64,000 bases of DNA, taken from the NCBI RefSeq assembly GCF_002223055.1, contig NZ_NKFL01000006.1, positions 3,038,001 to 3,102,000 on the forward strand, given 5' to 3'. Below the pieces are notes generated by a model. It saw only the letters and a program-made list of their open reading frames with translations. It did no database searches and was not told where the DNA came from. Position 1 is the first letter of the stretch; each line of letters starts with the position of its first letter. Of this stretch, positions 1 to 8,750 are shown piece by piece. Source of the stretch: Burkholderia sp. HI2500. GTDB lineage: Bacteria > Pseudomonadota > Gammaproteobacteria > Burkholderiales > Burkholderiaceae. The translations under genes were made by a program, and so were the position numbers.

Positions 1-440
1 GTCACGCAGCCCACCGCCATCCCGCTTTCGAGCAACGCGAACGTGTGGTCCTGATCTTCGACGATCAGCTCGAACAGGATGCGTTCGCCGGCGAGCACGG
101 ACGTCAGCGCCGGCAGAAACCACGTGCCGAGGCTGTCGGAATTGAGCGCGATCGTGACGGAGATCGGCGATTCGCGCTCGGTCGCGAGCGTGCTCTGCAG
201 GTCGGCCTGCAGCAGCGCGACGCGGCGCAGGTGCTGCAGCACGCGCTGCCCGGCCACCGTCGGGCGGCACGGCCGCGTGCGCAGCACCAGCGGCGTGCCG
301 AGGCTCGCTTCCAGCGCGCGGACCCGCTGCGTGACGGCGGACGCGGTCACGTGCAGGCGCACGGCGGCCTGCTCGAAGCTGCCCGTGTCGGCGACGGCCA
401 GCAGCGCGGCGGCCTGCTTCGGATCGATCGTCATCGACAT
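1..440 (-). CDS. argP: ArgP/LysG-like LysR-type transcriptional regulator (C-terminus beyond the window edge)
   Basis: The reverse strand from 440 encodes MSMTIDPKQAAALLAVADTG followed by a classic LysR winged helix (VTASAVTQRVRALEASLG, residues about 30-47) and the start of the effector domain (NSDSLGTWFLPAL). The NSDSLxTWFLPAL stretch is typical of ArgP/IciA-type regulators, which control the lysine/arginine exporter gene in other proteobacteria. The reading frame stays open to base 1, so about half of a usual 300-residue protein is present. Start 440 was chosen over the second ATG at 434 because family members begin just before the DPKQ segment. The exporter normally paired with it would lie outside the window or elsewhere. 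The family call is good; the effector is inferred. Confidence 0.8.
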   Translation of the reverse strand, partial: MSMTIDPKQAAALLAVADTGSFEQAAVRLHVTASAVTQRVRALEASLGTPLVLRTRPCRPTVAGQRVLQHLRRVALLQADLQSTLATERESPISVTIALNSDSLGTWFLPALTSVLAGERILFELIVEDQDHTFALLESGMAVGCV

Positions 441-733
441 GTCGGTGGGATTCCTGTGAACGTAAGACGAGAACAGCCGGTAGTGTAAGTCAGTGCGTAT
501 CGGCGGCCGGGTGCGGCGCGAGGTTCTGCAGCCCCGCATTCATCGTCGGAATCGGCCACGATACGCAAGCACGCCGCGTGCTCGATACCGGTGGCGCGCG
601 CATTTTGAACTAGGCTATATGAACGCGCGGACCCCGGCATGTGCCATGCCGGCCCTTCGCGCGCGGACGATCGCGCGTCGCGCGCAAGCCGCGGCGCGGG
701 CGTCGTGACGATTCCCCTTTCACGGAGACGAAC

Positions 734-1387
734 ATGTCGATTCGACTAGGCGAGGACGCGCCCGATTTCACCGCGGAGACCACTGAGGGAACGATCCGCT
801 TTCATGAATGGATCGGCGACCATTGGGCGATCCTGTTTTCCCATCCGAAGGATTTCACGCCGGTGTGCACGACCGAACTCGGCTACATGGCCGGACTCAA
901 GCCGGAATTCGACAAGCGCAACACGAAGATCATCGGGCTGTCGATCGATCCGGTCAGCGATCACCGGAAGTGGGTGGCGGATATCGCCGAAACGCAGGGG
1001 CATGCAGTCAACTATCCGCTGATCGGCGATGACGAGCTGAAGGTCGCGAAGCTGTACGACATGATTCATCCGAATGCGAGCGGCGGCCCGCGCACGGCGG
1101 TCGACAACGCGACGGTGCGCTCGGTCTTCATCATCGGGCCGGACAAGAAGGTCAAGGCGATGCTCGTCTATCCGATGAGCGCGGGGCGCAACTTCGACGA
1201 GGTGCTGCGCCTGCTCGACGCGCTGCAGCTCAACGCAAAGCATACGGTGGCAACACCGGTGAACTGGAAGCCCGGCGACGATGTCATCATTCCGACGTCG
1301 GTATCGGACGATGCGGCGAAGCAGAAGTATCCGGATGGCTTCCGGACGCTGAAGCCGTACCTGCGCTACGTGACGCAGCCGCGTTGA
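734..1387 (+). CDS. 1-Cys peroxiredoxin (Prx6 family)
   Basis: A 217-residue thiol peroxidase that reduces hydrogen peroxide and alkyl hydroperoxides in the cytosol. The N-terminal thioredoxin-like domain carries the peroxidatic motif DFTPVCTTE with Cys45, and the C-terminal extension (KPGDDVIIPTSVSDDAAKQKYPDGF) is the hallmark of the Prx6/1-Cys subgroup; no resolving CxxC is present. Length matches the family. The frame is open upstream to 641, but the ATG at 734 follows GGAG at 724-727 at proper spacing and matches the conserved N-terminus MSIRLGEDAPDF. It is followed after 139 bp by the persulfide dioxygenase-rhodanese gene, which suggests a shared role in thiol and sulfide stress, although the gap argues for a separate promoter. 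Confidence 0.92.
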   Translation: MSIRLGEDAPDFTAETTEGTIRFHEWIGDHWAILFSHPKDFTPVCTTELGYMAGLKPEFDKRNTKIIGLSIDPVSDHRKWVADIAETQGHAVNYPLIGDDELKVAKLYDMIHPNASGGPRTAVDNATVRSVFIIGPDKKVKAMLVYPMSAGRNFDEVLRLLDALQLNAKHTVATPVNWKPGDDVIIPTSVSDDAAKQKYPDGFRTLKPYLRYVTQPR

Positions 1388-1432
1388 CGCACCGTGCCGG
1401 CCGGATGCCGGCGATGCCGGACCACGACGGGG

Positions 1433-1468
1433 CGGCCCGCGCGACAGCGACAGTCGCGGCGCGGGCCG
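1433..1468 (+). terminator. GC-rich hairpin after the peroxiredoxin gene
   Basis: GGCCCGCGCGAC pairs with GTCGCGGCGCGGGCC across a short loop about 45 bp after the peroxiredoxin stop. There is no T-run, so it may be an attenuating or 3'-stabilising hairpin rather than a true intrinsic terminator. Confidence 0.35.
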
Positions 1469-1526
1469 GACGACAGCGTCACGTACGCATAAAACAAGCG
1501 TCAACCAGCGACGGAGCGACTTCGCG

Positions 1527-2597
1527 ATGATCTTCCGGCAACTCTTCGACCCGCAATCGTCAACGTACACGTACCTGCTTGCCGACAGCGCGTCGCGCGA
1601 AGCGGTGCTGATCGATCCCGTGTTCGAGCAGGTGCGCCGCGACGCGGCGCTGCTCGACGAGCTCGGGCTGCGGCTCGTCGCGACCGTCGACACGCACGTG
1701 CATGCCGATCATGTGACGGGCGCGTGGCTGCTGAAGCAGCGCACGGGCAGCACGATCGCGATATCGGCCGCGAGCGGCGCGCAGGGCGCCGACCGCTACC
1801 TGAACGACGGCGACCGCTGCGCGTTCGGCGCGCGCTACCTGACCGTGCGCGCGACGCCCGGCCACACGAGCGGCTGCATCAGCCTCGTGCTCGACGACGA
1901 ATCGATGGCGTTCACCGGCGATTGCCTGCTGATCCGCGGCACGGGCCGCACCGACTTCCAGCAGGGCGACCCGCGCGCGCTGTATCGCGCGGTGCACGGC
2001 CGGCTCTTCACGCTGCCGGCCGCGTGCCTGCTGTATCCGGCGCACGACTATCGCGGGCTCACGGTGACGAGCGTCGGCGAGGAGCGGCGCTTCAACCCGC
2101 GTCTCGGCGGCGACCTGAGCGAAGACGATTTCGCGGGCTACATGCGCAACCTCGGGCTCGCGCATCCGCGCCAGATCGACGTCGCGGTGCCGGCGAACCT
2201 GCAATGCGGCGTCGCCGCGAACGCGCCCGATGTACAGGCCGCGCCCGACTGGGCGCCGCTCGTCTATACGTTCGCCGGCTTCTGGGAAATCGATCCGCAA
2301 TGGCTCGAGGATCATCTGCCGGCGGTGCAGGTCGTCGACGTGCGCGAGCCGGACGAATTCACCGGCCCGCTCGGCCACCTGCCCGGCGCGACGCCGATTC
2401 CGCTCGGCGAACTGGCCGCGCGCGCCGGCGAGATCGCGCGCGACCGGCCGGTCGTGACCGTGTGCCGCGCCGGGGGGCGATCCGCGCAGGCGACCGTCAT
2501 TCTGCTGAAGGCCGGCTTCGACACGGTGGCGAATCTCGGTGGCGGGATGCTGCGCTGGCGTGCCGAAGGGCGCGTCGTGATGGACGGCCGGTCGTAA
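1527..2597 (+). CDS. Persulfide dioxygenase-rhodanese fusion (PRF type)
   Basis: A 356-residue two-domain enzyme of sulfide oxidation. The N-terminal metallo-beta-lactamase domain has the ETHE1-like iron site (THVHADHVTG, His57/His59/Asp61/His62; later GHTSG and PAHDY), which oxidises glutathione persulfide to sulfite. The C-terminal rhodanese domain (residues about 255-356) has its active loop CRAGGRS with catalytic Cys313, which can exchange sulfur between thiosulfate and glutathione. The same fusion is characterised in Burkholderia (Paraburkholderia) phytofirmans as PRF. The ATG at 1527 is preceded by a weak GGAG-like site (ACGGAGCGACTTCGCG). No quinone oxidoreductase (SQR) lies nearby, so it probably handles persulfides made elsewhere. 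Confidence 0.9.
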   Translation: MIFRQLFDPQSSTYTYLLADSASREAVLIDPVFEQVRRDAALLDELGLRLVATVDTHVHADHVTGAWLLKQRTGSTIAISAASGAQGADRYLNDGDRCAFGARYLTVRATPGHTSGCISLVLDDESMAFTGDCLLIRGTGRTDFQQGDPRALYRAVHGRLFTLPAACLLYPAHDYRGLTVTSVGEERRFNPRLGGDLSEDDFAGYMRNLGLAHPRQIDVAVPANLQCGVAANAPDVQAAPDWAPLVYTFAGFWEIDPQWLEDHLPAVQVVDVREPDEFTGPLGHLPGATPIPLGELAARAGEIARDRPVVTVCRAGGRSAQATVILLKAGFDTVANLGGGMLRWRAEGRVVMDGRS

Positions 2598-2723
2598 CGC
2601 CCCGAGTCGCACGACAAAATAAATGCCGACTCGCTGTCGAAACGGGCGCGTGCCGTTCGTCGTCAAGGTATCCGATCATGTGGCGCCGCATCACGCGGCG
2701 CCGAAACCCTGAGAGACCGCACG

Positions 2724-3383
2724 ATGATGCCGACGCTCTACGCCCATCCCTTTTCGTCCTACTGCCAGAAGGTGCTGACCGCGCTGTACGAGAACGGCAC
2801 GCCGTTCGCGTATCGCGTGCTCGCGCACGACGATCCGAAGCCGATGCAGGAGCTGGCCGCGCTGTGGCCGCTGAAGCGCTTTCCGGTGCTCGTCGATGCC
2901 GGCCGCACGGTGATCGAGGCGTCGATCATCATCGAGTATCTCGGCCTGAACCATCCTGGCCCCGTGCGCCTGCTGCCCGACGATCCGCACGCGGCGCTCG
3001 AGGTGCGGACGATGGATCGCTTCTTCGACAACTACGTGTCGACGCCGCAGCAGAAGGTCGTGTTCGACGCGCTGCGGCCGGAGGCCGAGCGCGACGCGCG
3101 CGGGGTGGCCGATGCGCGCGCGATGCTGGAGACGTCGTACGCGTGGCTGGACAAGAAGATGGCCGATCGCGAATGGGCGGCCGGCGACCGCTTCAGCCTC
3201 GCCGACTGCGGCGCGGCGCCGTTCCTGTTCTACGCGGACTGGACGCATCGGATCGATCCGTCGTTCGCGAACGTGCTGGCGTATCGCCGGCGTCTGCTGG
3301 CGCGGCCGTCGTTCGCGCGCGCGGTCGACGAGGCGCGGCCGTTTCGCCCGTTCTTTCCGCTGGGTGCGCCTGATCGCGACTGA
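2724..3383 (+). CDS. Glutathione S-transferase family protein
   Basis: A 219-residue soluble protein with an N-terminal thioredoxin-fold half (LYAHPFSSYCQKVLTALYENG, with the Ser/Cys positions that bind glutathione; FPVLVD and ASIIIEYL) and an all-helical C-terminal half containing the W-AAGDRFSLADC motif of GST folding. It should conjugate or reduce small electrophiles with glutathione. Two ATGs sit in tandem at 2724 and 2727 behind a GAGAG element, so the first residue is uncertain by one codon. It is convergent with the PAP2 gene and has no obvious operon partner. Confidence 0.85.
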   Translation: MMPTLYAHPFSSYCQKVLTALYENGTPFAYRVLAHDDPKPMQELAALWPLKRFPVLVDAGRTVIEASIIIEYLGLNHPGPVRLLPDDPHAALEVRTMDRFFDNYVSTPQQKVVFDALRPEAERDARGVADARAMLETSYAWLDKKMADREWAAGDRFSLADCGAAPFLFYADWTHRIDPSFANVLAYRRRLLARPSFARAVDEARPFRPFFPLGAPDRD

Positions 3384-3483
3384 TCGGCGCGGGCGATGCG
3401 CGGCGCGCCGCCACTGCGCATGGCCGGCAGCGCGTGCCGGGGCGGCGGAACGTAAGCAGCGGCAGCATCGCGGCGTCTCTCCG

Positions 3484-4176
3484 TCACATCGTGTGGGTGG
3501 CTGACTGCGCGAGCGTCAGCAGTTCGTCGAACTGCGTGATCAGCTCGAAGCACAGCAGGAACGCGAGCGTGTAGGCCGGCGCGGGGAAGCGCTTGATCAT
3601 CGCGAGCACCTGCGGCGCGAAGCGCGAGCGGATTGCATCGCGCGTCAGCAGCCACGCGAGCGCGATGCCGATCGCGGCGCCCGCGATCAGGTCGGTCGGA
3701 TAGTGAAAGCCGAGATACGCGCGCGGCACGCAGATGAACACGACCGCATACACCAGTGCCAATACGCCGACGCGGCGCGCGATGATGAAGATGCCGGTGG
3801 CGATCGCCATCCACAGCATCGCGTGATCGCTCGGAAACGAACTCCATGCCTGCAGCGTGGCCGCGCGGAGTCCCGCCGACGGAAAGTGCAGGTGCAGGTC
3901 GGCGTTGTAGATCGGCCGCACGCGGAACGGCAACACCTGCGCGAGCAGCCGGCCGAACGCGAGCGCGATGAGCCCGCTCGCGATCGTCGCGACGACCAGC
4001 TCGCGCTGCCGCTCGCGGTTCGGGCCGGGCTGGAACCACAGCCAGCACAGCACGGGAATGAGCACGAAGCCCTTGAACGTGTACAGGCCCGCGATCACGC
4101 GGATCGCGTGATTCATCAGCGGGCCGAACGTGATGTGGGTGAGGAAGGTCTGGATCGTGGTGTCGAAATCGTTCAT
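3484..4176 (-). CDS. PAP2-family membrane phosphatase
   Basis: A 230-residue integral membrane protein with about six hydrophobic segments and the three phosphatase signatures: a degenerate KxxxxxxRP in QVLPFRVRPIYN, SSFPSDHA, and RAYLGFHYPTDLIAGA, the last carrying the catalytic His and Asp. Enzymes of this family remove phosphate from lipid pyrophosphates such as undecaprenyl pyrophosphate or phosphatidate. The substrate cannot be told from the sequence. It is transcribed alone, toward the GST gene; the long AT-richer segment upstream (4177-4605) probably carries its promoter. Confidence 0.82.
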   Translation of the reverse strand: MNDFDTTIQTFLTHITFGPLMNHAIRVIAGLYTFKGFVLIPVLCWLWFQPGPNRERQRELVVATIASGLIALAFGRLLAQVLPFRVRPIYNADLHLHFPSAGLRAATLQAWSSFPSDHAMLWMAIATGIFIIARRVGVLALVYAVVFICVPRAYLGFHYPTDLIAGAAIGIALAWLLTRDAIRSRFAPQVLAMIKRFPAPAYTLAFLLCFELITQFDELLTLAQSATHTM

Positions 4177-4605
4177 GTTCTGTGCGACCCGGGCGGACGC
4201 TCAGCGCATGACATGCGGCCGGCAGGATCGAAAAGCGCGCTCGTACCGGAGCGCAACGGGGGGCAAGTATGTCACCCGATATTTCGAAGAAAATGCGAAA
4301 AAATACCGGGAATCCCCTGATAAAACGGGGCTGTGCGGTGGGGCCGGATGGGCGGGCGCCACGTGGCGGGGCGCATCGAATCGTCCGACGTTTTCGCATT
4401 GATGCACACGGCCATCGGAAAAATAATCGGTTGAACTGGACATTCGTTCGAGCGGGTGCGGACCTTGCGCCGCATGGGGGCTTTTCGTGCCGAATGCGCA
4501 CGAATCGGCTGGACTGCGCAGCGTCATGCGTGCGCCGATCGAAAATAAAAGAAAAGGCGGACAAGCCCTGTGGGCCTGCCCGCGTTGTGCGTGCGATGCG
4601 GAATT
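4177..4605. other. Non-coding gap between the PAP2 and MFS genes
   Basis: About 430 bp with no convincing gene. It contains an A-rich stretch (4283-4325, with repeated GAAAAAAT-like words) well below the local G+C content and, at its far end, the transcription terminator of the MFS gene. It most likely holds the promoter of the PAP2 gene. Confidence 0.5.
4541..4582 (-). terminator. Rho-independent terminator of the MFS gene
   Basis: Read on the reverse strand, an imperfect GC hairpin (GCGGGCAGGCCC / GGGCTTGTCCGC, 4557-4582) is followed by a T-rich tract TTTTCTTTTATTTT (4541-4555), 24 bp after the MFS stop codon. Confidence 0.7.
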
Positions 4606-5838
4606 TCAGTGGCGCCAGATCCGCACGGCGAGCGCGGCGAGTGACGTCACGACGGCCAGCCCGGTCACCGCATTCCAGCCCAGTTGCGCGAGCAACAAAC
4701 TGCCGATCGCGGCGCCGGCTGCCATCCCGATGAACATGCCGACGAACAGCACCGCGTTGAGGCGGCTGCGCGACGCGGGGTCGATCCGGTAGACGATTGC
4801 CTGGTGCGCGATCAGCGTGGCCTGCACGCCGAGATCGAAGCCGATCGTCGCGACCGCGAGCAGCACGAGCTGGGCATGCGCCGACATCAACGGTGCGGCG
4901 GCCATCGACGCGAACGACACCGTCGCGATGCCGATGCCGATGCGCGTGACGCGCTCGGGGCCGTGATGGTCGGCCAGGCGCCCGGCAATCGGCGCGGCCA
5001 GCGCACCGGCCGCACCTGCGAGCCCGAACGCGCCCGCGGCCGCGCTGCCGAGGTGGAACGGCGCGCCGTGCAGCATCACCGCGAGCGTCGACCAGAACGC
5101 GCTGAACCCGATGGCCAGCAGCCCCTGCGCGAGCGCGGCGCGGCGCAGCGCCGGATGCTGGCGCCACAACTGGCCGAGCGACCCGATCAGTGCGCGATAC
5201 GGCAGGCGCGTGGTCGGCTCGAAGTGCGGCAGCCCGCGCGCGGCCACGACGCCGATCACGGCGACGCTGACGGCCGCAAGCGCGAACATCGCGCGCCAGC
5301 CGGCCGTTTCGGCGACGAATCCGGCCACGACCCGCGACAGCAGGATGCCGAGCAGCAGCCCCGTCATCACCGTGCCGACGATGCGGCCGCGATGCGTGTC
5401 GTGCGCGAGCGTCGCGGCGGCCGGCACGACGTCCTGCGCCATCGTCGCCGCGAGGCCGATCGCGAAGCTCGCCGCGAGCAGCAGCCCGAGCGACGGCGCG
5501 ATGGCGGCGAGCAGCAGCGCGACGACCAGCGTCGCGGCCTTGGTCACGATCACGCGGCGGCGGTCGAAACGGTCGCCGAGCGGCGCGAGCAGCAGGATGC
5601 CGAGCGCATAGCCGAGCTGCGTGAGCGTCGGCACGAAGCCGATCGCGCGTGCCGACGCGCCGAGATCGGGCCCGAGCGCGCCGAGCATCGGCTGCGCGTA
5701 GTAGAGCGGCGCGACCGCGAGGCCGGCGGCGGCCGCGAGCAGCAGCACGAGCCGGCGATCGGGCATCGAATGGGCGGCCGGCTGGGCCGGGGCGTGAGCG
5801 GCGCGGGGCGCGGCATCGAGACGGGACGGGGTGGACAT
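4606..5838 (-). CDS. MFS efflux transporter
   Basis: A 410-residue, 12-helix major facilitator. The loop after helix 2 reads LAPLGDRFDRRRVIVTKA, a variant of the family motif GxxxDRxGRR, and helix 5 is followed by GWRAMFALAA; this fits the DHA1/AraJ-type drug and metabolite exporters. The frame extends up to 5937, but ATG 5838 is preceded by AGGATGCACGCC at correct spacing. The gene diverges from a LysR regulator across a 101-bp intergenic region, the usual layout of a regulator controlling its neighbour exporter. The substrate is unknown. Confidence 0.82.
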   Translation of the reverse strand: MSTPSRLDAAPRAAHAPAQPAAHSMPDRRLVLLLAAAAGLAVAPLYYAQPMLGALGPDLGASARAIGFVPTLTQLGYALGILLLAPLGDRFDRRRVIVTKAATLVVALLLAAIAPSLGLLLAASFAIGLAATMAQDVVPAAATLAHDTHRGRIVGTVMTGLLLGILLSRVVAGFVAETAGWRAMFALAAVSVAVIGVVAARGLPHFEPTTRLPYRALIGSLGQLWRQHPALRRAALAQGLLAIGFSAFWSTLAVMLHGAPFHLGSAAAGAFGLAGAAGALAAPIAGRLADHHGPERVTRIGIGIATVSFASMAAAPLMSAHAQLVLLAVATIGFDLGVQATLIAHQAIVYRIDPASRSRLNAVLFVGMFIGMAAGAAIGSLLLAQLGWNAVTGLAVVTSLAALAVRIWRH

Positions 5839-5939
5839 GGCGTGCATCCTGGTTGCGATGAAGGAATGGACGCGAGTGTGGCGGCATGCGGCCGGCCACG
5901 GTAGTGCCGCCCTGCGCAGATTTGTTATACGCTCCACGA

Positions 5940-6923
5940 ATGACCGAAAAATCCCCCTTCTCTCCCGCTGCTGGCGGGTCTCCGCGCATTCAGGCGGTGC
6001 CGGTGGACGGCGCCGGCTATCGTTTCGAGCTGATGGAAACCTTCGTGCGCATAGTCGAAGCCGGCAGCCTGTCGGCCGCGGCCGCGCAACTGCATACGAC
6101 GCAGCCGACCATCAGCCGGCGGCTGCAGGCGCTCGAGCGCTCGCTCGGCATGCGGCTGCTGCAGCGGACCACGCACACGATGCGGCTGACCGTCGACGGC
6201 GAGCGCTGCTTCAAGCGCGCGAAGGAACTGCTGGCGAACTGGGCGGCGTTCGAGGCCGATCTGCGCGGTGCGCAAGAGGAGCCGGACGGGCTGTTGCGGG
6301 TCGCGGTGCCGCACGCGTTCGGCCAGGAGCGCTTCGTCGAGCCGCTCGCGCGGTTCCTGCGCGACTATCCGCGCGTGTCGGTCGAGTGGCTGCTGCAGGA
6401 CGAGGTGCGGGATTTCGTCGGCAGCGGCATCGATTGCGCGATCCAGGTGGGCGAGCCGACCGATCCGGCCGTGGTCGCGATCCGGCTGTCGAAGGTGCCG
6501 CGCTTCGTGGTCGCCGCGCCGTCCGTGCTGAACGGCGCCGACGTGCCGGCCGACCCCGATGCGCTCGCCGAGTTGCCGTGGCTCGCGCTGCGCACGTACT
6601 ACCGCACGGAGCTGGCGCTCACGCATTCGGTCACGGGCGAGACGCGACGCATTGCGATGCGCCCGCGCATCACGACCGCGAACCTGTACGCGCTGCGCAG
6701 TGCGGCGCTGCTGGGGGTGGGGGCGTGCGTCGGCTCGTCATGGATGCTGGCCGATCACCTCGCGCGCGGCGAGCTCGTGCACCTCGCGCCGGAGTGGCAG
6801 GCCGCGCCGCTGCCCGTCTACCTGACCTACCCGCATGCGCAGTTCTATCCGTCGCGGCTCGTGCGGTTCGCCGCGATGATGCGCGAGGCCGTGCCGGGGC
6901 TCGTCGAAGGGCGCGACAGCTGA
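5940..6923 (+). CDS. LysR-type transcriptional regulator
   Basis: A 327-residue regulator with a 30-residue N-terminal extension, then the winged helix (LMETFVRIVEAGSLSAAAAQ, HTTQPTISRRLQALE) and a periplasmic-binding-protein-like effector domain (GLLRVAVPHAFGQERF onward). The frame is open back to 5886; ATG 5940 has no good ribosome site, so the start is not certain. It is divergent from the MFS exporter and probably regulates it and itself from the shared 101-bp promoter region. Confidence 0.85.
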   Translation: MTEKSPFSPAAGGSPRIQAVPVDGAGYRFELMETFVRIVEAGSLSAAAAQLHTTQPTISRRLQALERSLGMRLLQRTTHTMRLTVDGERCFKRAKELLANWAAFEADLRGAQEEPDGLLRVAVPHAFGQERFVEPLARFLRDYPRVSVEWLLQDEVRDFVGSGIDCAIQVGEPTDPAVVAIRLSKVPRFVVAAPSVLNGADVPADPDALAELPWLALRTYYRTELALTHSVTGETRRIAMRPRITTANLYALRSAALLGVGACVGSSWMLADHLARGELVHLAPEWQAAPLPVYLTYPHAQFYPSRLVRFAAMMREAVPGLVEGRDS

Positions 6924-6976
6924 CCTCCGACGCGGGATGTGCCGCAAGCGGAGGGCGGCGGGCGGCCGCAGCGGCT

Positions 6977-7615
6977 TCAGCCGCGCCGGATCCCTTCGGG
7001 CAGCGCGCTGATGCGGCGCACCTCGGGCGAATCGAGCCACGCGCGCGACGTCGCGCAGTCGGCGAACATGTCGGTCGCATCCTCGCCCCAGAACAGGTCG
7101 CCGTCGAGTGCGAAGGTCGGCACGCCGAATACGCCGTGCGCGATCGCGTCGTCGGTGTTTGCGCGCAGTGCGTCCTTCACCGGCTGGGCGTCGACGGCCG
7201 TCACGCCTTCCGGAAAATCGACCGCTTCGCACAGCGCGGCGAAGCCCTCCGGCGTCGACACGTCCTGGCCGTCGCGCCAGATATGCCGGAAGATCCGCCG
7301 GATCGCGTCGGGAGAATTGCCCATCGCGATCGCGAGGCGCAGCGGCTTGATCGGATTGAACGGGTGCGCGGGCGGCATCCGGAACGCAATGCCGAGCTTG
7401 TCCGCGCGATATTGCGCGTGGCGATAGGTGAAGACGCGTTTCGCCGCGATCTCGGCCGGCGCTTTCTGGCCCCAGTGGGCGAGCAGTGCGCCGAGCACGA
7501 TGGGCTTCGGCTCGAACGCGGCGGCGGCCGGCAACCGGTCGAATTGTTCCTGCTGCAGATAGGCGAACGGCGAAACGAAATCGAAATACCAGGTAGCGGT
7601 GCGCGCGGTGTTCAT
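6977..7615 (-). CDS. 2-hydroxychromene-2-carboxylate isomerase family protein (DsbA fold)
   Basis: A 212-residue DsbA/GST-kappa-fold protein. It opens with WYFDFVSPFAYLQQEQF, which lacks the CxxC of true DsbA and instead has the Ser seen in NahD-type glutathione-dependent isomerases; the C-terminal half has GVFGVPTFALDGDLFWG, the cis-proline segment and substrate loop of that family. It likely isomerises or conjugates an aromatic or enoyl compound using glutathione. Start 7615 was chosen because ATG there follows GAGGGTCGCCACC; the frame extends to 7708. No other aromatic degradation gene is adjacent, so the substrate is open. Confidence 0.85.
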   Translation of the reverse strand: MNTARTATWYFDFVSPFAYLQQEQFDRLPAAAAFEPKPIVLGALLAHWGQKAPAEIAAKRVFTYRHAQYRADKLGIAFRMPPAHPFNPIKPLRLAIAMGNSPDAIRRIFRHIWRDGQDVSTPEGFAALCEAVDFPEGVTAVDAQPVKDALRANTDDAIAHGVFGVPTFALDGDLFWGEDATDMFADCATSRAWLDSPEVRRISALPEGIRRG

Positions 7616-7756
7616 GGTGGCGACCCTCAAGCGTGTCCGGTTGGCGGTGGCTCGCGCGGCATGCCCGCAGGCGGCGCGCGATGCATGCATCGGCGGCCAG
7701 TGTCGCACGCGGCCGCCTTTTGCGCTGTTGCGTGGCCAGGCGCGCGCCGCCGCCGG

Positions 7757-8578
7757 TTACGACGCCGCGTCGCCGTGGTCCGCTGGCGATGCGAGCCGCG
7801 CGAGGCTGTCGCGCACGGCCGCTGCGTCGTAGCGTGCACCTGAGCCGCCGAGCGCGACGGTCGCCTTCTGCGCGAACGGCAACAGCATCGCGAGCGCCGC
7901 CGCCATGGCCGGTGCGTCGGCGAGCCGCGATTTCGGGCCCGATACGGTCAGCGCGCCGACGCACTCGCCGGCGGCGCCGAACACGGGCACGGATGCCGAC
8001 GCCGTCTCCGGGTCGCGCTCGCCGTACGACGCGGCCCACAGCTGTTCGCGCACGTCGTGCCATTGCGCATCCTGCATGTCGGTGAACGCCAGCAGCACCT
8101 TCCCGGACGCACCCTGGCGCACCGGAAACTCCTCGCCGACCCGAATCGACACGCGCACCGCACGGGCGGGCTCGACCCGGTACAGCACCGAGCGCATGTC
8201 GCCCTGGCGCACGTAGAACGACGCCGTTTCGCCGAGTTCGCGGCTCAGCGTCTCGAGCAGCGGCTCGACCACCGGGCCGACCCGGAACGAACGCTGATAC
8301 AGCGCGGCGAGCCGCAGCGGCTCGTGTCCGATCGCGTACTGGCCGTCGTCGAGCTTGCGCATGAAGCCGCCATGTTCGAGCGCCGTGAGCAGGCGCAGGA
8401 TCGTGCTCTTGTACAGCCCGGTGCGACGCGACAGCTCCGCGAGCGACAGCCGGTCGTCGGTCTGCCCGAACGCACGGAGGATCGCGAACGCGCGATCGAG
8501 CACGGCGACGCCGCTGGACGCTTCTTCGGCCGACGAATCGGGCTCGCTGCCGGCGTGATCGGTTTGAGTCTTGGGCAC
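7757..8578 (-). CDS. IclR-family transcriptional regulator
   Basis: A 273-residue regulator: N-terminal winged helix (VLDRAFAILRAF, LSLAELSRRTGLYKSTILRL, residues about 25-90) and a C-terminal GAF-like IclR effector domain (GETASFYVRQGD, VRQGASGKVLLAF, GALTVSGPKSRL). The start is a GTG at 8578, well placed after AGAAGGAAGCACGCA; no in-frame ATG has such a site. It diverges from the HMG-CoA-lyase-like operon, and the promoter region carries three copies of a 17-bp palindrome, one close to this gene and two next to the operon. It should therefore sense the operon's substrate and regulate itself. Confidence 0.9.
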   Translation of the reverse strand: MPKTQTDHAGSEPDSSAEEASSGVAVLDRAFAILRAFGQTDDRLSLAELSRRTGLYKSTILRLLTALEHGGFMRKLDDGQYAIGHEPLRLAALYQRSFRVGPVVEPLLETLSRELGETASFYVRQGDMRSVLYRVEPARAVRVSIRVGEEFPVRQGASGKVLLAFTDMQDAQWHDVREQLWAASYGERDPETASASVPVFGAAGECVGALTVSGPKSRLADAPAMAAALAMLLPFAQKATVALGGSGARYDAAAVRDSLARLASPADHGDAAS

Positions 8579-8616
8579 TGCGTGCTTCCTTCTGAGGATG
8601 ATCGATCGACTATATC

Positions 8617-8633
8617 GTTCTGTCTGACAGAAC
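8617..8633. promoter_or_regulatory. IclR operator candidate 1
   Basis: GTTCTGTCTGACAGAAC is a perfect 17-bp palindrome around a central base, 38 bp upstream of the iclR start codon. It shares the GTTCT-N7-AGAAC frame with two further copies near the divergent operon. Confidence 0.7.
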
Positions 8634-8700
8634 TCAAGTTCCAAAAAATCGCAATTTCACGGGTATACCCCGCTTACAGCCCATTCGACGCACGCATAGA

Positions 8701-8737
8701 GTTCTATCAAACAGAACGATGTTCTTTCAGACAGAAC
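8701..8737. promoter_or_regulatory. Paired IclR operator candidates 2 and 3
   Basis: GTTCTATCAAACAGAAC (8701-8717) and GTTCTTTCAGACAGAAC (8721-8737) lie exactly 20 bp apart, two helical turns, just upstream of the operon's ribosome site. The spacing suggests cooperative binding of two dimers on one DNA face. Confidence 0.7.
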
Positions 8738-8750
8738 GATGGAGTGTCAA

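Noticed and set aside
3230..5989. A very long reverse-strand open frame (about 919 codons) spanning the PAP2 and MFS genes
   Set aside because: It is an alternative frame of GC-rich real genes, dominated by Arg/Ala/Pro codons, with no domain signatures. The PAP2 and MFS frames explain the region.
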